A DNA stretch of 64,000 bases. Source: Filimonas sp. Its GTDB lineage: Bacteria > Bacteroidota > Bacteroidia > Chitinophagales > Chitinophagaceae. The stretch lies in the NCBI GenBank assembly GCA_017306865.1, contig JAFKHH010000011.1:1-64000 (forward strand), in the 5' to 3' direction. The notes below the pieces were generated by a model, which searched no databases, was not told where the DNA came from, and saw only the letters and a list, made by a program, of their open reading frames with translations. The first letter of the stretch is position 1, and every line of letters begins with the position of its first letter. Of the stretch, positions 31,531 through 40,651 are shown piece after piece. The translations under genes and the position numbers were made by a program.

Positions 31531-31833
31531 ATGCCCACTGCTTTCAAACCATTAAGTAAAGACCAGGTTCAAATGTCCATGAGTTTATTGTTGTTGGTCA
31601 TTTTCTATCCTGGTTACGCTCCTGTACCGGCCTTTAGTTCATTGGCATTTGAGGATAAAAGATACAGCCTTGTATTAGAGGGTGAAGGAACGCTGATGTT
31701 CGTAGATGTAATAAACTGCGAACAACAACAAATAGATTTCTTCAATGAGAAAATAAAAGAAGTGGAAGCGTTAGCAGGAACAGTAGAGTCGTTGCCCAAC
31801 GACCTGACGCGATTCTCTATCCGCTGCAGGTAA
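31531..31833 (+). CDS. Small hypothetical protein
   Basis: The start is taken as ATG 31,531 (MPTAFKPLSKDQVQMSMSLL) because the frame upstream overlaps the divergent gene. The 100-residue protein has a short hydrophobic patch (MSMSLLLLVIFYPGYAP) and an acidic C-terminal helix with DFFNEKIKEVEALA. No family or function is recognised. A bidirectional terminator follows. Confidence 0.4.
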   Translation: MPTAFKPLSKDQVQMSMSLLLLVIFYPGYAPVPAFSSLAFEDKRYSLVLEGEGTLMFVDVINCEQQQIDFFNEKIKEVEALAGTVESLPNDLTRFSIRCR

Positions 31834-31921
31834 CAGCGATACTGCACGAATAACTTTTTTATACCTGCCCCAATAGCCACAACACGATATAACACATAGA
31901 CGAGAAGCTGTAAATATTGTA

Positions 31922-31955
31922 AATAATAAAGCCGGACTATCCCGGCTTTATTATT
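31922..31955. terminator. Bidirectional terminator
   Basis: AATAATAAAGCCGG pairs perfectly with CCGGCTTTATTATT (14 bp, loop ACTATC) between convergent genes. Confidence 0.85.
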
Positions 31956-31970
31956 TGAGAAAAGAGAGTA

Positions 31971-32969
31971 TTACCTTTCTCCAACCCAGTGAGGGTAGAG
32001 AGGTGTTTGTTGTGTTAACTGATTTAGCCGTTGCATTTGTTCGTGTGACAATGCCCAGCCCACTGCATCTATGTTTTCTATAAGCTGTTGTTCATTCCTG
32101 GCACCGATCACTATATTGGATACTGTATCTTTTTGTAACAGCCAGTTAATAGCAACTTGTGAAATAGTTTTGTTGATTTCCGTAGCTATTTCATCCAGCA
32201 AGTCCACTACGTCATACAAATAATTGTCGTCAACAGGTGGCGCACCTACGTCGCCACCAGCTTTTATACGTCCATCACTGATTGGTTTATTGCGTCTTAT
32301 TTTCCCGGTAAGGCGTCCCCAGCCAAGCGGGCTCCAAACCATTAGACCCATCTGCTGATCTTTTAGAAGCGGCATTAATTCCTGCTCATAATCCCGTCCG
32401 ATGAGTGAGTAGTAGCCCTGGTAGATCACATACTTCTCAAAATGATTTTTTTCAGAAACAGATAGTGATTTCATTAGTTGCCATGCTGCAAAGTTGGAAC
32501 AACCGATGTACCTGATTTTTCCACTTGTAATAAGGTTGTCTAGTGTACGCAGTGTTTCTTCAATAGGCGTGTTGCTATCGAACCCGTGCATAAAATACAG
32601 ATCTATGTAGTCTGTATCGAGTCGCTTCAGGCTGTCTTCTACAGCGGTAATAATGTGCAGGCGTGAGGAGCCTTTGTCATTTATGCCTTCCCCCATTTTA
32701 AAAGTACCTTTGGTAGCTATAATAGATTGCTGCCTGCGTCCTTTAAGCGCCTGACCCAGTATTTCTTCCGATGCGCCTTGCGAATAAACATTTGCCGTAT
32801 CGAAAAAGTTAATGCCTCTTTCCATGCAAATATCAATCAACCTTGCTGCTTCTTTTACATCGGTCTGTCCCCAACGTTGAAAGAACTCATTTGTACCGCC
32901 AAAAGTACCGGTGCCTAAACTTAGTACGGGTACTTTTAATCCTGATCGTCCTAAATTCCTGTATTCCAT
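31971..32969 (-). CDS. Aldo/keto reductase
   Basis: The 332-residue NADPH-dependent carbonyl reductase has a TIM barrel. It has MEYRNLGRSGLKVPVLSLGTG at the start and the catalytic tetrad motifs FFDTANVYSQG (Asp, Tyr), IATKG (Lys) and YFMHGFD (His). The NADP-binding part is NIVIGARNEQQLIEN. The sequence is of the YakC/potassium-channel beta type often found with efflux genes. It lies downstream of an MFS transporter and a Crp-type regulator on the same strand, 33 nt behind the MFS stop, so probably in one transcript. Confidence 0.9.
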   Translation of the reverse strand: MEYRNLGRSGLKVPVLSLGTGTFGGTNEFFQRWGQTDVKEAARLIDICMERGINFFDTANVYSQGASEEILGQALKGRRQQSIIATKGTFKMGEGINDKGSSRLHIITAVEDSLKRLDTDYIDLYFMHGFDSNTPIEETLRTLDNLITSGKIRYIGCSNFAAWQLMKSLSVSEKNHFEKYVIYQGYYSLIGRDYEQELMPLLKDQQMGLMVWSPLGWGRLTGKIRRNKPISDGRIKAGGDVGAPPVDDNYLYDVVDLLDEIATEINKTISQVAINWLLQKDTVSNIVIGARNEQQLIENIDAVGWALSHEQMQRLNQLTQQTPLYPHWVGER

Positions 32970-33002
32970 ATTTTTTTGATTTTATAATGTATAAATGCTG
33001 TG

Positions 33003-34211
33003 TTATGCACCTGCTTGTTTCCGTTCTTTCTTTTTACTGAGTAAGCTAAACAGGAACGCAATAACTACAAATGCAGCGCCTTCCAATGCAACGCCACGTA
33101 CACCCCATGCAGAAGCAACAACCAGCCCGCCTGCATACGAGCCTACTGCAATGCCTGTATTGAATGCTGCAATATTTAGTGCAGATGATACATCTTCTGT
33201 GCCGGGCAAATGTTTCTCTGCCAGTTGAACAATGTGTAACTGCATGCCTGGTACAATAGAAAAGGCGAAGAAGCCCATAGCCGCAAGTGCAACCATTGTC
33301 CAGGATTTGTAAGGGGCAGACAGGTATAGTGCAAACAATACAACTGCCAGCAGGATAAACAATATCATCAACACCTTTAAGGGATTGCGATTGGCTATTT
33401 TTCCGCCAACCATATTGCCCGCAGCTACAAATGCACCATAAAGCAATAGGAGGATCGTAATGGTATCAGCAGAGAAACCGGTTACTTTTTCCAGTAAAGG
33501 CGACATATAGGTAAATGTGCCAAATACACCGGCAAAAGAAAAGACGGTAAGAGAGAAGCCTAGCAACAAAGACGGATGCTGCAACACTTTTAACTGGTCT
33601 TTTATGTGAAGCGGCGCCCCTATTGCTATATGCCCGGGCAGGAGAATAAGATTGGCAATAAAGCCTACCACACCAAGCAGTGCAACGCCTGCGAAAGTAA
33701 ACCGCCAGCCATAGTGCTGCCCAACGAATGTACCTAAGGGTACACCTGTAACCATTGCCACTGTCAGCCCGGTAAACATAATAGCGATGGCAGTGGCCCG
33801 CCTGTCTTCAGATACAAGACTGCTGGCTATATTGGCGCCAATACCTACAAATACGCCGTGCGCAAACCCTGATAATACCCTGGCAATAGCTAACAGGAAA
33901 AAGGTAGGTGCAAATGCGGAAAGCAAATTGCCGGCTATAAACAAGAGCATAATAACCAATAACAATTTTTTCCTGGAAATATGACTGGTAAATGCAGTTA
34001 TGATAGGGCCGCCAATGGCAACACCCAACGCATACACCGTAACAAGAAGCCCGGTAGTAGGTATAGATACAGCGAGGTCTTTGGCCATAGTTGGCAATAA
34101 GCCCACCATTACCACCTCTGTTGTGCCGATGGCGAATACGCTGATGGTTAATGCCCATAATGCGGCAGGGATTTTTGCAGGAGAAGCTATAGGAGCTGTT
34201 AAATTTTGCAT
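33003..34211 (-). CDS. MFS efflux transporter (DHA1, AraJ-like)
   Basis: The start is taken at ATG 34,211 (MQNLTAPIASPAK), since the longer frame begins at a GTG seven codons upstream. About 402 residues contain twelve membrane spans. FAIGTTEVVMVGLLPTMAKDL is the signature of the AraJ/YdhP drug or sugar efflux group, and RRATAIAIMFTGLTVAMVTGVPLGTFVGQ resembles motif C. It likely exports small toxic compounds by proton antiport. A perfect CRP-style palindrome lies 57 nt upstream of its start. Confidence 0.88.
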   Translation of the reverse strand: MQNLTAPIASPAKIPAALWALTISVFAIGTTEVVMVGLLPTMAKDLAVSIPTTGLLVTVYALGVAIGGPIITAFTSHISRKKLLLVIMLLFIAGNLLSAFAPTFFLLAIARVLSGFAHGVFVGIGANIASSLVSEDRRATAIAIMFTGLTVAMVTGVPLGTFVGQHYGWRFTFAGVALLGVVGFIANLILLPGHIAIGAPLHIKDQLKVLQHPSLLLGFSLTVFSFAGVFGTFTYMSPLLEKVTGFSADTITILLLLYGAFVAAGNMVGGKIANRNPLKVLMILFILLAVVLFALYLSAPYKSWTMVALAAMGFFAFSIVPGMQLHIVQLAEKHLPGTEDVSSALNIAAFNTGIAVGSYAGGLVVASAWGVRGVALEGAAFVVIAFLFSLLSKKKERKQAGA

Positions 34212-34267
34212 GATGCAAAGCTCCATCAGCACGTGGTGCTACTAAAGGACAATAGTCAAAGATTTGA

Positions 34268-34283
34268 TGTGATAAATATCACA
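34268..34283. promoter_or_regulatory. Crp/Fnr-type operator palindrome
   Basis: TGTGATAAATATCACA has both perfect TGTGA/TCACA half-sites with a 6-nt spacer. It overlaps the stop codon of the Crp-like gene and lies upstream of the MFS gene. The encoded Crp-type protein is the obvious binder. Confidence 0.65.
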
Positions 34284-34848
34284 CCGTGGCGTTCAGGCGG
34301 CTTAATGTTTCTCGCGTTACACCGAGATAAGAAGCGATCATGGATTTGGACACACGTTGCATAAGGCCGGGGTAGAGGGAGACAAGATTGTTGTATCGCT
34401 CATGCGCGTTGCTGCTGATAAAGCAAAGAATCCGCTTCTGTAGCGCAATATAACCGGCAGTGGTTTTTTTCAAAAAGAAATATTCCATCTTTTGCATTTC
34501 CCTGCAAAGCTTCTCCCGGTTTTCAAGACTGAGTGCAAAAACATCTGTATCCTCCAGGCAATCTACGATCAGGGTAGCTTTAGCGCGGTTATGATAAGCC
34601 TGTGCATCTGTTATCCACCAGTTCTCCATTGCAAATTGCACAATATGTTCTTTGCCATCCATGTCTACGCGCGACACTTTCATCAAGCCATTTGCTACAA
34701 AAAAGTCGTACGGAACATTGTCGCCCTCATGAATAATGATCTGGTGTTTTTTAAATTTTTTCGGCTGAAAATGTGAAAGCACAAATTCAAATTCATCATC
34801 GGTGAGAGAAACGATCTCTTCTATCTGTATCCTCAGTGTATGTTTCAT
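34279..34848 (-). CDS. Crp/Fnr family regulator
   Basis: The 189-residue protein has a cNMP-binding-type beta barrel (~20-110; KKFKKHQIIIHEGDNVPYDFFVANGLMKV), a dimerisation helix and a C-terminal HTH (~160-189; SMIASYLGVTRETLSRLNATV). The barrel lacks the usual RxS phosphate-binding motif, so cAMP is not a certain ligand; no Fe-S cysteines of FNR are present. It precedes the MFS and aldo/keto reductase genes with an operator in the gap. It probably controls them, perhaps in response to a toxic electrophile. Confidence 0.88.
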   Translation of the reverse strand: MKHTLRIQIEEIVSLTDDEFEFVLSHFQPKKFKKHQIIIHEGDNVPYDFFVANGLMKVSRVDMDGKEHIVQFAMENWWITDAQAYHNRAKATLIVDCLEDTDVFALSLENREKLCREMQKMEYFFLKKTTAGYIALQKRILCFISSNAHERYNNLVSLYPGLMQRVSKSMIASYLGVTRETLSRLNATV

Positions 34849-35085
34849 TATTATATGTTGGCTATAGTCACTAAGACATCTTGTTTAGCTACGTAAAATT
34901 AATGAAGTCGCCGCCTTTTTCCTACAGGGAAATTTTTAAAGAATGGTTCAGTTGTGGACAATCGTAATACCGGCTTTACCACGTAAAAACACATAGGTTT
35001 CACAAGATATAAATCCTCTTTTTCCTGGTCGTGTAATCGGTTGCATAAAATGTGCTAGATTAGCTGTGTTAAACTGCAATGCGTT

Positions 35086-36207
35086 ATGAAAAATAAGATA
35101 GCTGTTATTGGCAGCATTTGTCTTTGTTTGTTCTTTGCTTCATCGCTCTTGGCACAGGAGAAAGGCGATACCAAAAATTACCTGGCGCTTTCATGGGGGC
35201 AGGTAGCGTTACACATGCCTGACGAATGGTATGGCTCACCGGAAGCATTGAGTGTTGCGGAAACGGTAATGGCTTGCCAGCAGGATGCTGGTGGATGGCA
35301 AAAGAATAAACCTTACCATAAATTGACGGATGTAGAAAAAATGGCCGTAAGCGCGCATCATGCAGACATCGGCGCCACTATTGACAATGGTTCTACAACT
35401 ACGGAAATGACATTTCTTGCAAAAGTATATAGCAGGCATAAAGACGAGCGCTATTGGAACGCATTCAAAAAAGGGTATGATTACCTGCTGGAAGCACAAT
35501 ATAAAAATGGCGGATGGCCACAGTTCTACCCGGCACGTGGCGCCGGCTTTGTTTCCTATTCATCACACATTACGTACAATGATAATGCTATGGTAAATGT
35601 AATGGAACTGCTGAAAGGCATTGCCGATAATACTTCGCCTTATGCACAACTGCCACTTACAAAAGAGATGAAAGAACATGCCGGTAAAGCGTTTAATAAA
35701 GGGATTGCCTGCATCCTGAAAACACAGATAGTTGTAGAGGGCAAACCAACAGTATGGTGCGCACAGCATGATGAAGTAACACTGCTGCCTGCTAATGCAC
35801 GGGCGTATGAGTTAGCCTCTTTTAGTGGAGCAGAATCGCTGGGTATTATTCGCCTGCTTATGCAGGTGCAGCAACCTTCCAGAGAAATTGTAGCTGCTGT
35901 AAACGGCGCAATGGCGTGGCTGGATGCGCATAAGATCACTGGCTTTAGCGTAACAAGAGTGCCGGATGCAAATGGCAAAAAGAATACTGTGATCCAGAAA
36001 GATGATAATGCACTACCGCTACTGGCCCGCTTTTATGATCTGCAGACCGGAAAACCATTTTTCTGCGATCGTGATGGAATAAAGAAAAGTGCATTAACAG
36101 AAATAGGAGATGAGCGGCGCAATGGCTATAGCTGGTACAATGCCGGGCTTACACCATTGCAAAGTGAATATTACAAGTGGATGCAAAAGTGGAACAGTAA
36201 AGCGTGA
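35086..36207 (+). CDS. pelA: Secreted pectate lyase, PL10 family
   Basis: The 373-residue protein has a signal peptide ending SSLLAQE. The PL10 alpha/alpha-toroid motifs are ACQQDAGGWQKN, HHADIGATIDNGSTTTEMTFLAKVY (with DNGST and TxEM) and NGGWPQFYP. The segment ITYNDNAMVNVMELL follows, and the catalytic region WCAQHDEVTLLPANARAYELASFSGAES. It cleaves polygalacturonate by beta-elimination outside the cytoplasm, using calcium. It stands alone between convergent or divergent genes with its own terminator, not in a Sus cluster. Confidence 0.9.
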   Translation: MKNKIAVIGSICLCLFFASSLLAQEKGDTKNYLALSWGQVALHMPDEWYGSPEALSVAETVMACQQDAGGWQKNKPYHKLTDVEKMAVSAHHADIGATIDNGSTTTEMTFLAKVYSRHKDERYWNAFKKGYDYLLEAQYKNGGWPQFYPARGAGFVSYSSHITYNDNAMVNVMELLKGIADNTSPYAQLPLTKEMKEHAGKAFNKGIACILKTQIVVEGKPTVWCAQHDEVTLLPANARAYELASFSGAESLGIIRLLMQVQQPSREIVAAVNGAMAWLDAHKITGFSVTRVPDANGKKNTVIQKDDNALPLLARFYDLQTGKPFFCDRDGIKKSALTEIGDERRNGYSWYNAGLTPLQSEYYKWMQKWNSKA

Positions 36208-36220
36208 GAAAAGTGAAATA

Positions 36221-36252
36221 AAAAAGCGATGATCTGTTTCATCGCTTTTTTT
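36221..36252. terminator. Bidirectional terminator
   Basis: GCGATGA (36,226-36,232) pairs with TCATCGC (36,239-36,245), flanked by A5 and T7, between pectate lyase and the receiver gene. Confidence 0.85.
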
Positions 36253-36257
36253 ATTCT

Positions 36258-36647
36258 TTATTCAATCAATTTTTTCAATACATCTTCATCCAGTGGCTTG
36301 TTAAGGAACTTTGTTACGTACTGGTTATTCTCTACCCGTTTAATGTCGTCCCTGTTTAGCGTAGACGAAAGTACAAATATGGTTGTGTCTGTTTTAGAAG
36401 TGCCTGGCAGCTTGTCGTATGCCTCCAGGAAGGCAAAACCATTCATTACAGGCATTTGTATATCCAGTAAGAGGATTAGTTTTTTTCCATTCCTTGGCCA
36501 GTGGGTATTGATCCAGTCCAGCCCTTCGCTGCCATTGTTTACAATGCTGATGTCAGCAGCGTGTAAAGATTCTGAAAGCACATGCCTGGCAATATACTGG
36601 TCTACAGCTATATCTTCTACTACCAGGAAGCTATAATGTTCATACAT
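36258..36647 (-). CDS. Single-domain response regulator
   Basis: The 129-residue receiver domain has no output domain. The phosphoacceptor is the Asp of ILLLDIQMPVMNGF; the conserved Lys is in FLNKPLDED; the N-terminal acidic pair is VVEDIAVD. Its start overlaps the end of the kinase gene by 8 bp, so the two are co-translated. It probably takes a phosphate from that kinase and signals by protein contact. Confidence 0.88.
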   Translation of the reverse strand: MYEHYSFLVVEDIAVDQYIARHVLSESLHAADISIVNNGSEGLDWINTHWPRNGKKLILLLDIQMPVMNGFAFLEAYDKLPGTSKTDTTIFVLSSTLNRDDIKRVENNQYVTKFLNKPLDEDVLKKLIE

Positions 36648-38061
36648 AACGTTGGGGTAATGAAATTGTAAATGTTGTTCCGACGCCGATTTCAGACTCT
36701 ACGGCAATGCTTCCGTTTAAAACCTGAATAACTTCTTTTGCAATATACAGACCAAGACCCGAACCTTTATTACTATTGGTTACAAAAAACATATCAAACA
36801 CCAGTGGCAGATCTTCTTTACTAATGCCGATGCCATTGTCTTCAACAGATATATGATGTGTTTCCTCCCTGTCAAAACTTTTTATAGTAATGAACCTGTG
36901 CGTTTTCTTTGGATCAGAATATTTGATCGCATTGGAAACAACATTGCTCAGGATTATTTTTAGCCTCGCCCTGTCTGCATCTATTTCTGTAACAGGCATC
37001 TCTATGTTGAAACTGATCTTCTTAGCCTCTTCTATATGTTGATGCATAGCGATTACCTCGCTCACCAGCCGCTCTATGTTCACCGGTTGTATATGTATCT
37101 CCTGCCGTTTGTTCCTGGAGTAGTCCAGTATTTCGCTGATAAATTCATCTTGCCGGATCAGGCTTTGGTTCATCAGTTGCAGATTGGCTTTTATCTGGTC
37201 CAGGTTTGTTTCCCGATGCGTAATGCCGATTAATCCCCGAAGTGAGGTGATAGGAGAACGGAGGTCGTGTGACACACTGTACACAAACCTGTCCAGTTCA
37301 CTATTCGTGTGCAACAATTCTTTATTCTTCGATTCTATTTCATTCTTCGACCGGGTAAGATTATTCAGTGTCGAAACATAGTAGCTGCTTACACTGCCAA
37401 TGATGATCAGGATAAAAAAGATATTGGCATACAAGAGTATCTGCTTCGATTGCCTGCTTCCTTCTCCCAATACATTGGAGAAATTATTTGCCCTTACGGT
37501 AAGCTCCTGACCCAGTGCAGTGATCCTTTCAAAAAAAACATGCTGCTCAGTAGAGTCAAGTGCCTTTGTTTGTTGCCTTCGCGCATGTAGCTCCCCGGCA
37601 ACCATCTGCAATTGTGTAATGCTTGTGTCGGCCAACTGCCATTCATGAATGGCTTTGGCAACAAAGGGAACCCATTTAAAATTTTTAAACAGCCAGATAA
37701 TATCCCCGAGATCATCCTTGTGATTACGCCCCATTGTTAACCCCATCCTGGCAATAGAATCCGGCTGGTGTGCCAACAGTGCTTTACGGGCAATATTATC
37801 TCCCAGCGGTACACTTATTTCTTCGTAAAACGATTGCCATTCGCGTTCATAACCATTGTATAAGTAAGCGATCAGGTGACGTACAGCATCTTTTTGCCCC
37901 TTGGAATAATGTGATTCTCCGTTTATATAAGCCCTGTTGGCAGACATGATGCGGAGTGACAAAAAGTTGATATAAATCAGTAAGGCACAGGAAACAAAAA
38001 CAATCGGCATTAGAAATGCCTTTGGCGACTTTAGCTTTTCAATAGTTCTGGTAAATGACAT
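36640..38061 (-). CDS. Membrane sensor histidine kinase
   Basis: The 473-residue protein has two membrane spans (~18-35 and ~208-228) bracketing a ~170-residue helical periplasmic sensor. A coiled linker follows, then HisKA with SVSHDLRSPITSL (phosphoacceptor His), and the HATPase domain: N box NVVSNAIKYSD, G1 VEDNGIGI and G2 NKGSGLGLYIAKEV. It partners with the overlapping receiver gene. The signal is unknown. Confidence 0.9.
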   Translation of the reverse strand: MSFTRTIEKLKSPKAFLMPIVFVSCALLIYINFLSLRIMSANRAYINGESHYSKGQKDAVRHLIAYLYNGYEREWQSFYEEISVPLGDNIARKALLAHQPDSIARMGLTMGRNHKDDLGDIIWLFKNFKWVPFVAKAIHEWQLADTSITQLQMVAGELHARRQQTKALDSTEQHVFFERITALGQELTVRANNFSNVLGEGSRQSKQILLYANIFFILIIIGSVSSYYVSTLNNLTRSKNEIESKNKELLHTNSELDRFVYSVSHDLRSPITSLRGLIGITHRETNLDQIKANLQLMNQSLIRQDEFISEILDYSRNKRQEIHIQPVNIERLVSEVIAMHQHIEEAKKISFNIEMPVTEIDADRARLKIILSNVVSNAIKYSDPKKTHRFITIKSFDREETHHISVEDNGIGISKEDLPLVFDMFFVTNSNKGSGLGLYIAKEVIQVLNGSIAVESEIGVGTTFTISLPQRYV

Positions 38062-38285
38062 TTGTAGAATAAGTCGTACAAGTTAATCGTTTTTACCCCA
38101 TTTTAGATCGGTCTGAATAAAATGAACATCCTGGCAAAGAGATAAATGTGACATATAAAATAAATGCATAATACTAACGGGTATGAGGATTGTCTATATT
38201 GCCCTGAAGAAAAGTATTAGTTCTTTTTTTGTACGAAATAATGCGTGCTATTGCTTGAAAGGTAGGAAATTTAACCTCTGCGGTC

Positions 38286-38340
38286 TTGGTTCGTGTCTCC
38301 ACGAACCAACTACCAACCGGCGCGTGAAGACACACGCCGG
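38286..38340. repeat. Double-hairpin intergenic repeat
   Basis: TTGGTTCGTG, loop TCTC, CACGAACCAA (10-bp stem, 38,286-38,309) is followed by CCGG-CG-CGTG / CACG-CCGG (38,317-38,340). The TTGGTTCGTG word with GAAGACA recurs near 52,083-52,102, so this may be a dispersed family. Confidence 0.5.
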
Positions 38341-38392
38341 GGCGTATAGGAAATTTCGCCCTGCAATTTTTTGAATAAAAGGCTTTTGCCTA

Positions 38393-39097
38393 ATGTATAT
38401 GCAAAACATAAAACGTGTTTCACTCGACCTGGTCGCTTTTCTTAAGACTCCTTTTATACCCATAAAAAAGAAGATAAAAGCGTCATCATTGATCTTTCTT
38501 TTTGGTATAGCATTTTTAATAATACTGCCATTTGCTTTTATTGATAAGATCCCGTTCCTGGTACGCTTCTTTAACATCAAAGAAGATATTTTCCTGGCAG
38601 ATTTTAAGGAGAATAAAACTTTATTCTTTTGCATGGTTGTTATTCTGGGGCCGGTTTTAGAAGAGTGTATATTTCGTCTTTTTCTGAATAGGTTGGCTTA
38701 CATACGGGCTTTAATGTGTTTTACTATTGGGTTCCTGTTTTACCTACTTAGCGGTTATTCAAATCCTATTTTCTGGATGGTATTTATAATCCTCGCGTTT
38801 TTGGTAACGGCAAGTGTAGTAGATCTTCCGTATGTCAAAGCAGGTATTAAACAGATCCGTCAGCGACATTTCAAAGAAGTGTTTTATTTATCCGCTATTA
38901 TGTTTGGTATATCTCATATTACCAATTACTCCATTTTTGGTTACAAAGCCTTGCTTGCAGTGGTGCTTGTTATACCCCAGGTTATAATGGGCGTGCTGTT
39001 TGGTTACTTACGGCTTAGGTATGGTCTCGTTATCGCAATAGTGGCGCATGTAATAAATAACTTGCTCAGCTTTTTAATGTATTTAGTCATCTATTAA
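38393..39097 (+). CDS. CPBP family intramembrane metalloprotease
   Basis: The 234-residue protein has about six to seven membrane spans. All three CPBP/Abi motifs are present: LEECIFR (E90, E91, R95), FGISH (F171, H175) and HVINN (H219, N223), which bind the metal within the membrane. Such proteases process prenyl-proteins, bacteriocin-related peptides or regulate membrane factors. The substrate is not predictable here. An alternative start is M3 (MQNIKRVSLD). A hairpin terminator follows at 39,110. Confidence 0.85.
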   Translation: MYMQNIKRVSLDLVAFLKTPFIPIKKKIKASSLIFLFGIAFLIILPFAFIDKIPFLVRFFNIKEDIFLADFKENKTLFFCMVVILGPVLEECIFRLFLNRLAYIRALMCFTIGFLFYLLSGYSNPIFWMVFIILAFLVTASVVDLPYVKAGIKQIRQRHFKEVFYLSAIMFGISHITNYSIFGYKALLAVVLVIPQVIMGVLFGYLRLRYGLVIAIVAHVINNLLSFLMYLVIY

Positions 39098-39109
39098 TCC
39101 AATAGCAAA

Positions 39110-39135
39110 AGAGCCCGGCATTTGCCAGGCTCCTT
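39110..39135. terminator. Terminator hairpin between convergent genes
   Basis: GAGCC-c-GGCA and TGCC-a-GGCTC pair around a TT loop, with one C/A mismatch, followed by CTTTAT. Confidence 0.6.
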
Positions 39136-39225
39136 TATACGAACAAGTACAAACCACAATGTTGCGCTTAATCGTTTTCGGTAGGGTACGTGATTAAGCG
39201 AAGACGACGTTAGCAGCAAACACAC

Positions 39226-40641
39226 TTACTTTTCTACTCCGCCGCCCAATGCGCGATACAAGTCTGTTACAGCGTTTAGTTTATCAAGTTTGATCGTAAC
39301 AGCTTCCAGGTCGTTTTGCAAGGCATTGTTTTGTGCAGTGATCACTTCCAGGTAAGTAGCCATACCACTTTTGTACAGTAGCATAGCATCTTTTGTTGCC
39401 TTTGTTAACGATGCTTTCTTTTGTGCGATCAGTTCCAGTCTTTCGTCTGCATGTTTAGATTTTGCCAACGCATCCGATACCTCACCCACTGCAGTCAATA
39501 CAGACTGTTTGAACTGCGTTGCCATTTTTTCCTGTTCCAATACAGCTATATCATACGACGTCTTCAGTTGTTTCTTTTGAAAGATCGGTTGTGTCAGGTT
39601 AGCGCCTACATTTTTGATTAATGAGCCTGGCAGGTTAAACCACGTATTAAACTTAAATGAGTTAGCGCCAATAGATGGTGAAAGGCTAAGCGTTGGGTAC
39701 ATAGCAGCTTTTGCCAAACCCGATTTAGCATTCGAAGCAACAATGGCATACTCAGCAGCTTTTACATCTGGCCTGCGGCTAAGCAATGTTGCAGGCACAC
39801 CCGCCGGAAATACTTCTTCCGGCGTAGCGTTCGACAGGCTACCAGCCCTGGCAATGGCATCAGGATAGCTACCGCAAAGAATGCTCAACGCATTTTCCTG
39901 TATCGCGATGTTTTGCTTCGCAAGCGGTATTAGTAACTCTGCTGTTTTCTTCTGCGCCTCTGCCTGCTCTACCGCCAGTGAATTTACCTGTGCCGATGCA
40001 TATTGCATCCGGATCATTTTTACCGTGCTGTCACCCAGCTCCACATTGCGCACGGCCACTTTCATTTGCTCATCCAGCGAGATGAGGCTGTAATATGCCT
40101 GTGCTACCTGTACAATGATGCGCGTCTTCAATGCAGACAGGTTTTCCTTTTGCGCAAAGTAATTAGCCAGCGCACCTTCCTTTTGCATTTTGGCTTTGCC
40201 CCATATATCCGCTTCCCACGATACACGCAATGTGGCGCTATAATCATCCATATAGCTGGTGCCAATAAATTGCTCACTCAGCGATCCGTTTAGCGAGTTC
40301 TTGGAAAGCCAGCTTCTCGTAGCGCCCACGCTCAAGTCTACTGTTGGTAGTAACTCAAGTTTCGCCTGCTGGTAAGACCGCTCCAGTTGTTTCATATTCA
40401 GTATAGCAACGGCAATATCATTATTCTTTGTAACTGCTTTTTCGATCAGGCCGATAAGCACCGGGTCTTTAAAAAATGTGCGCCAAGGCAGCAGTACAGT
40501 ATCAGCCGTTACAGTAACTTCTTCCCTGAACTTCTCCGGCAGGTTTACTTCAGGCCGGGTGTATTTTTTGCCTACAGCACAAGAAGAAAGCAGTGCTGCA
40601 GCTAATACACCCGTTAATATATATCGGTTAAAAAATTGCAT
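39226..40641 (-). CDS. RND efflux outer-membrane factor (OprM/NodT type lipoprotein)
   Basis: The 471-residue TolC-like channel has a lipoprotein signal (LLSSCAVGKKYTRPEVNLP). Two long helical hairpin repeats follow, with AAEYAIVASNAKSGLAKAAMYPTLSL and the C-terminal KSGMATYLEVITAQNNALQ and ALGGG motifs typical of the OprM group. It is the last gene of a three-gene efflux operon; 10 nt separate it from the pump gene. It provides the exit duct across the outer membrane. Confidence 0.92.
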   Translation of the reverse strand: MQFFNRYILTGVLAAALLSSCAVGKKYTRPEVNLPEKFREEVTVTADTVLLPWRTFFKDPVLIGLIEKAVTKNNDIAVAILNMKQLERSYQQAKLELLPTVDLSVGATRSWLSKNSLNGSLSEQFIGTSYMDDYSATLRVSWEADIWGKAKMQKEGALANYFAQKENLSALKTRIIVQVAQAYYSLISLDEQMKVAVRNVELGDSTVKMIRMQYASAQVNSLAVEQAEAQKKTAELLIPLAKQNIAIQENALSILCGSYPDAIARAGSLSNATPEEVFPAGVPATLLSRRPDVKAAEYAIVASNAKSGLAKAAMYPTLSLSPSIGANSFKFNTWFNLPGSLIKNVGANLTQPIFQKKQLKTSYDIAVLEQEKMATQFKQSVLTAVGEVSDALAKSKHADERLELIAQKKASLTKATKDAMLLYKSGMATYLEVITAQNNALQNDLEAVTIKLDKLNAVTDLYRALGGGVEK

Positions 40642-40651
40642 AGTTGTTTGT

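Noticed and set aside
36258-38061. Receiver and kinase as one hybrid kinase broken by a frameshift
   Set aside because: The receiver has its own ATG with an 8-bp overlap and the kinase ends normally after its G2 box, so two coupled genes are more likely.
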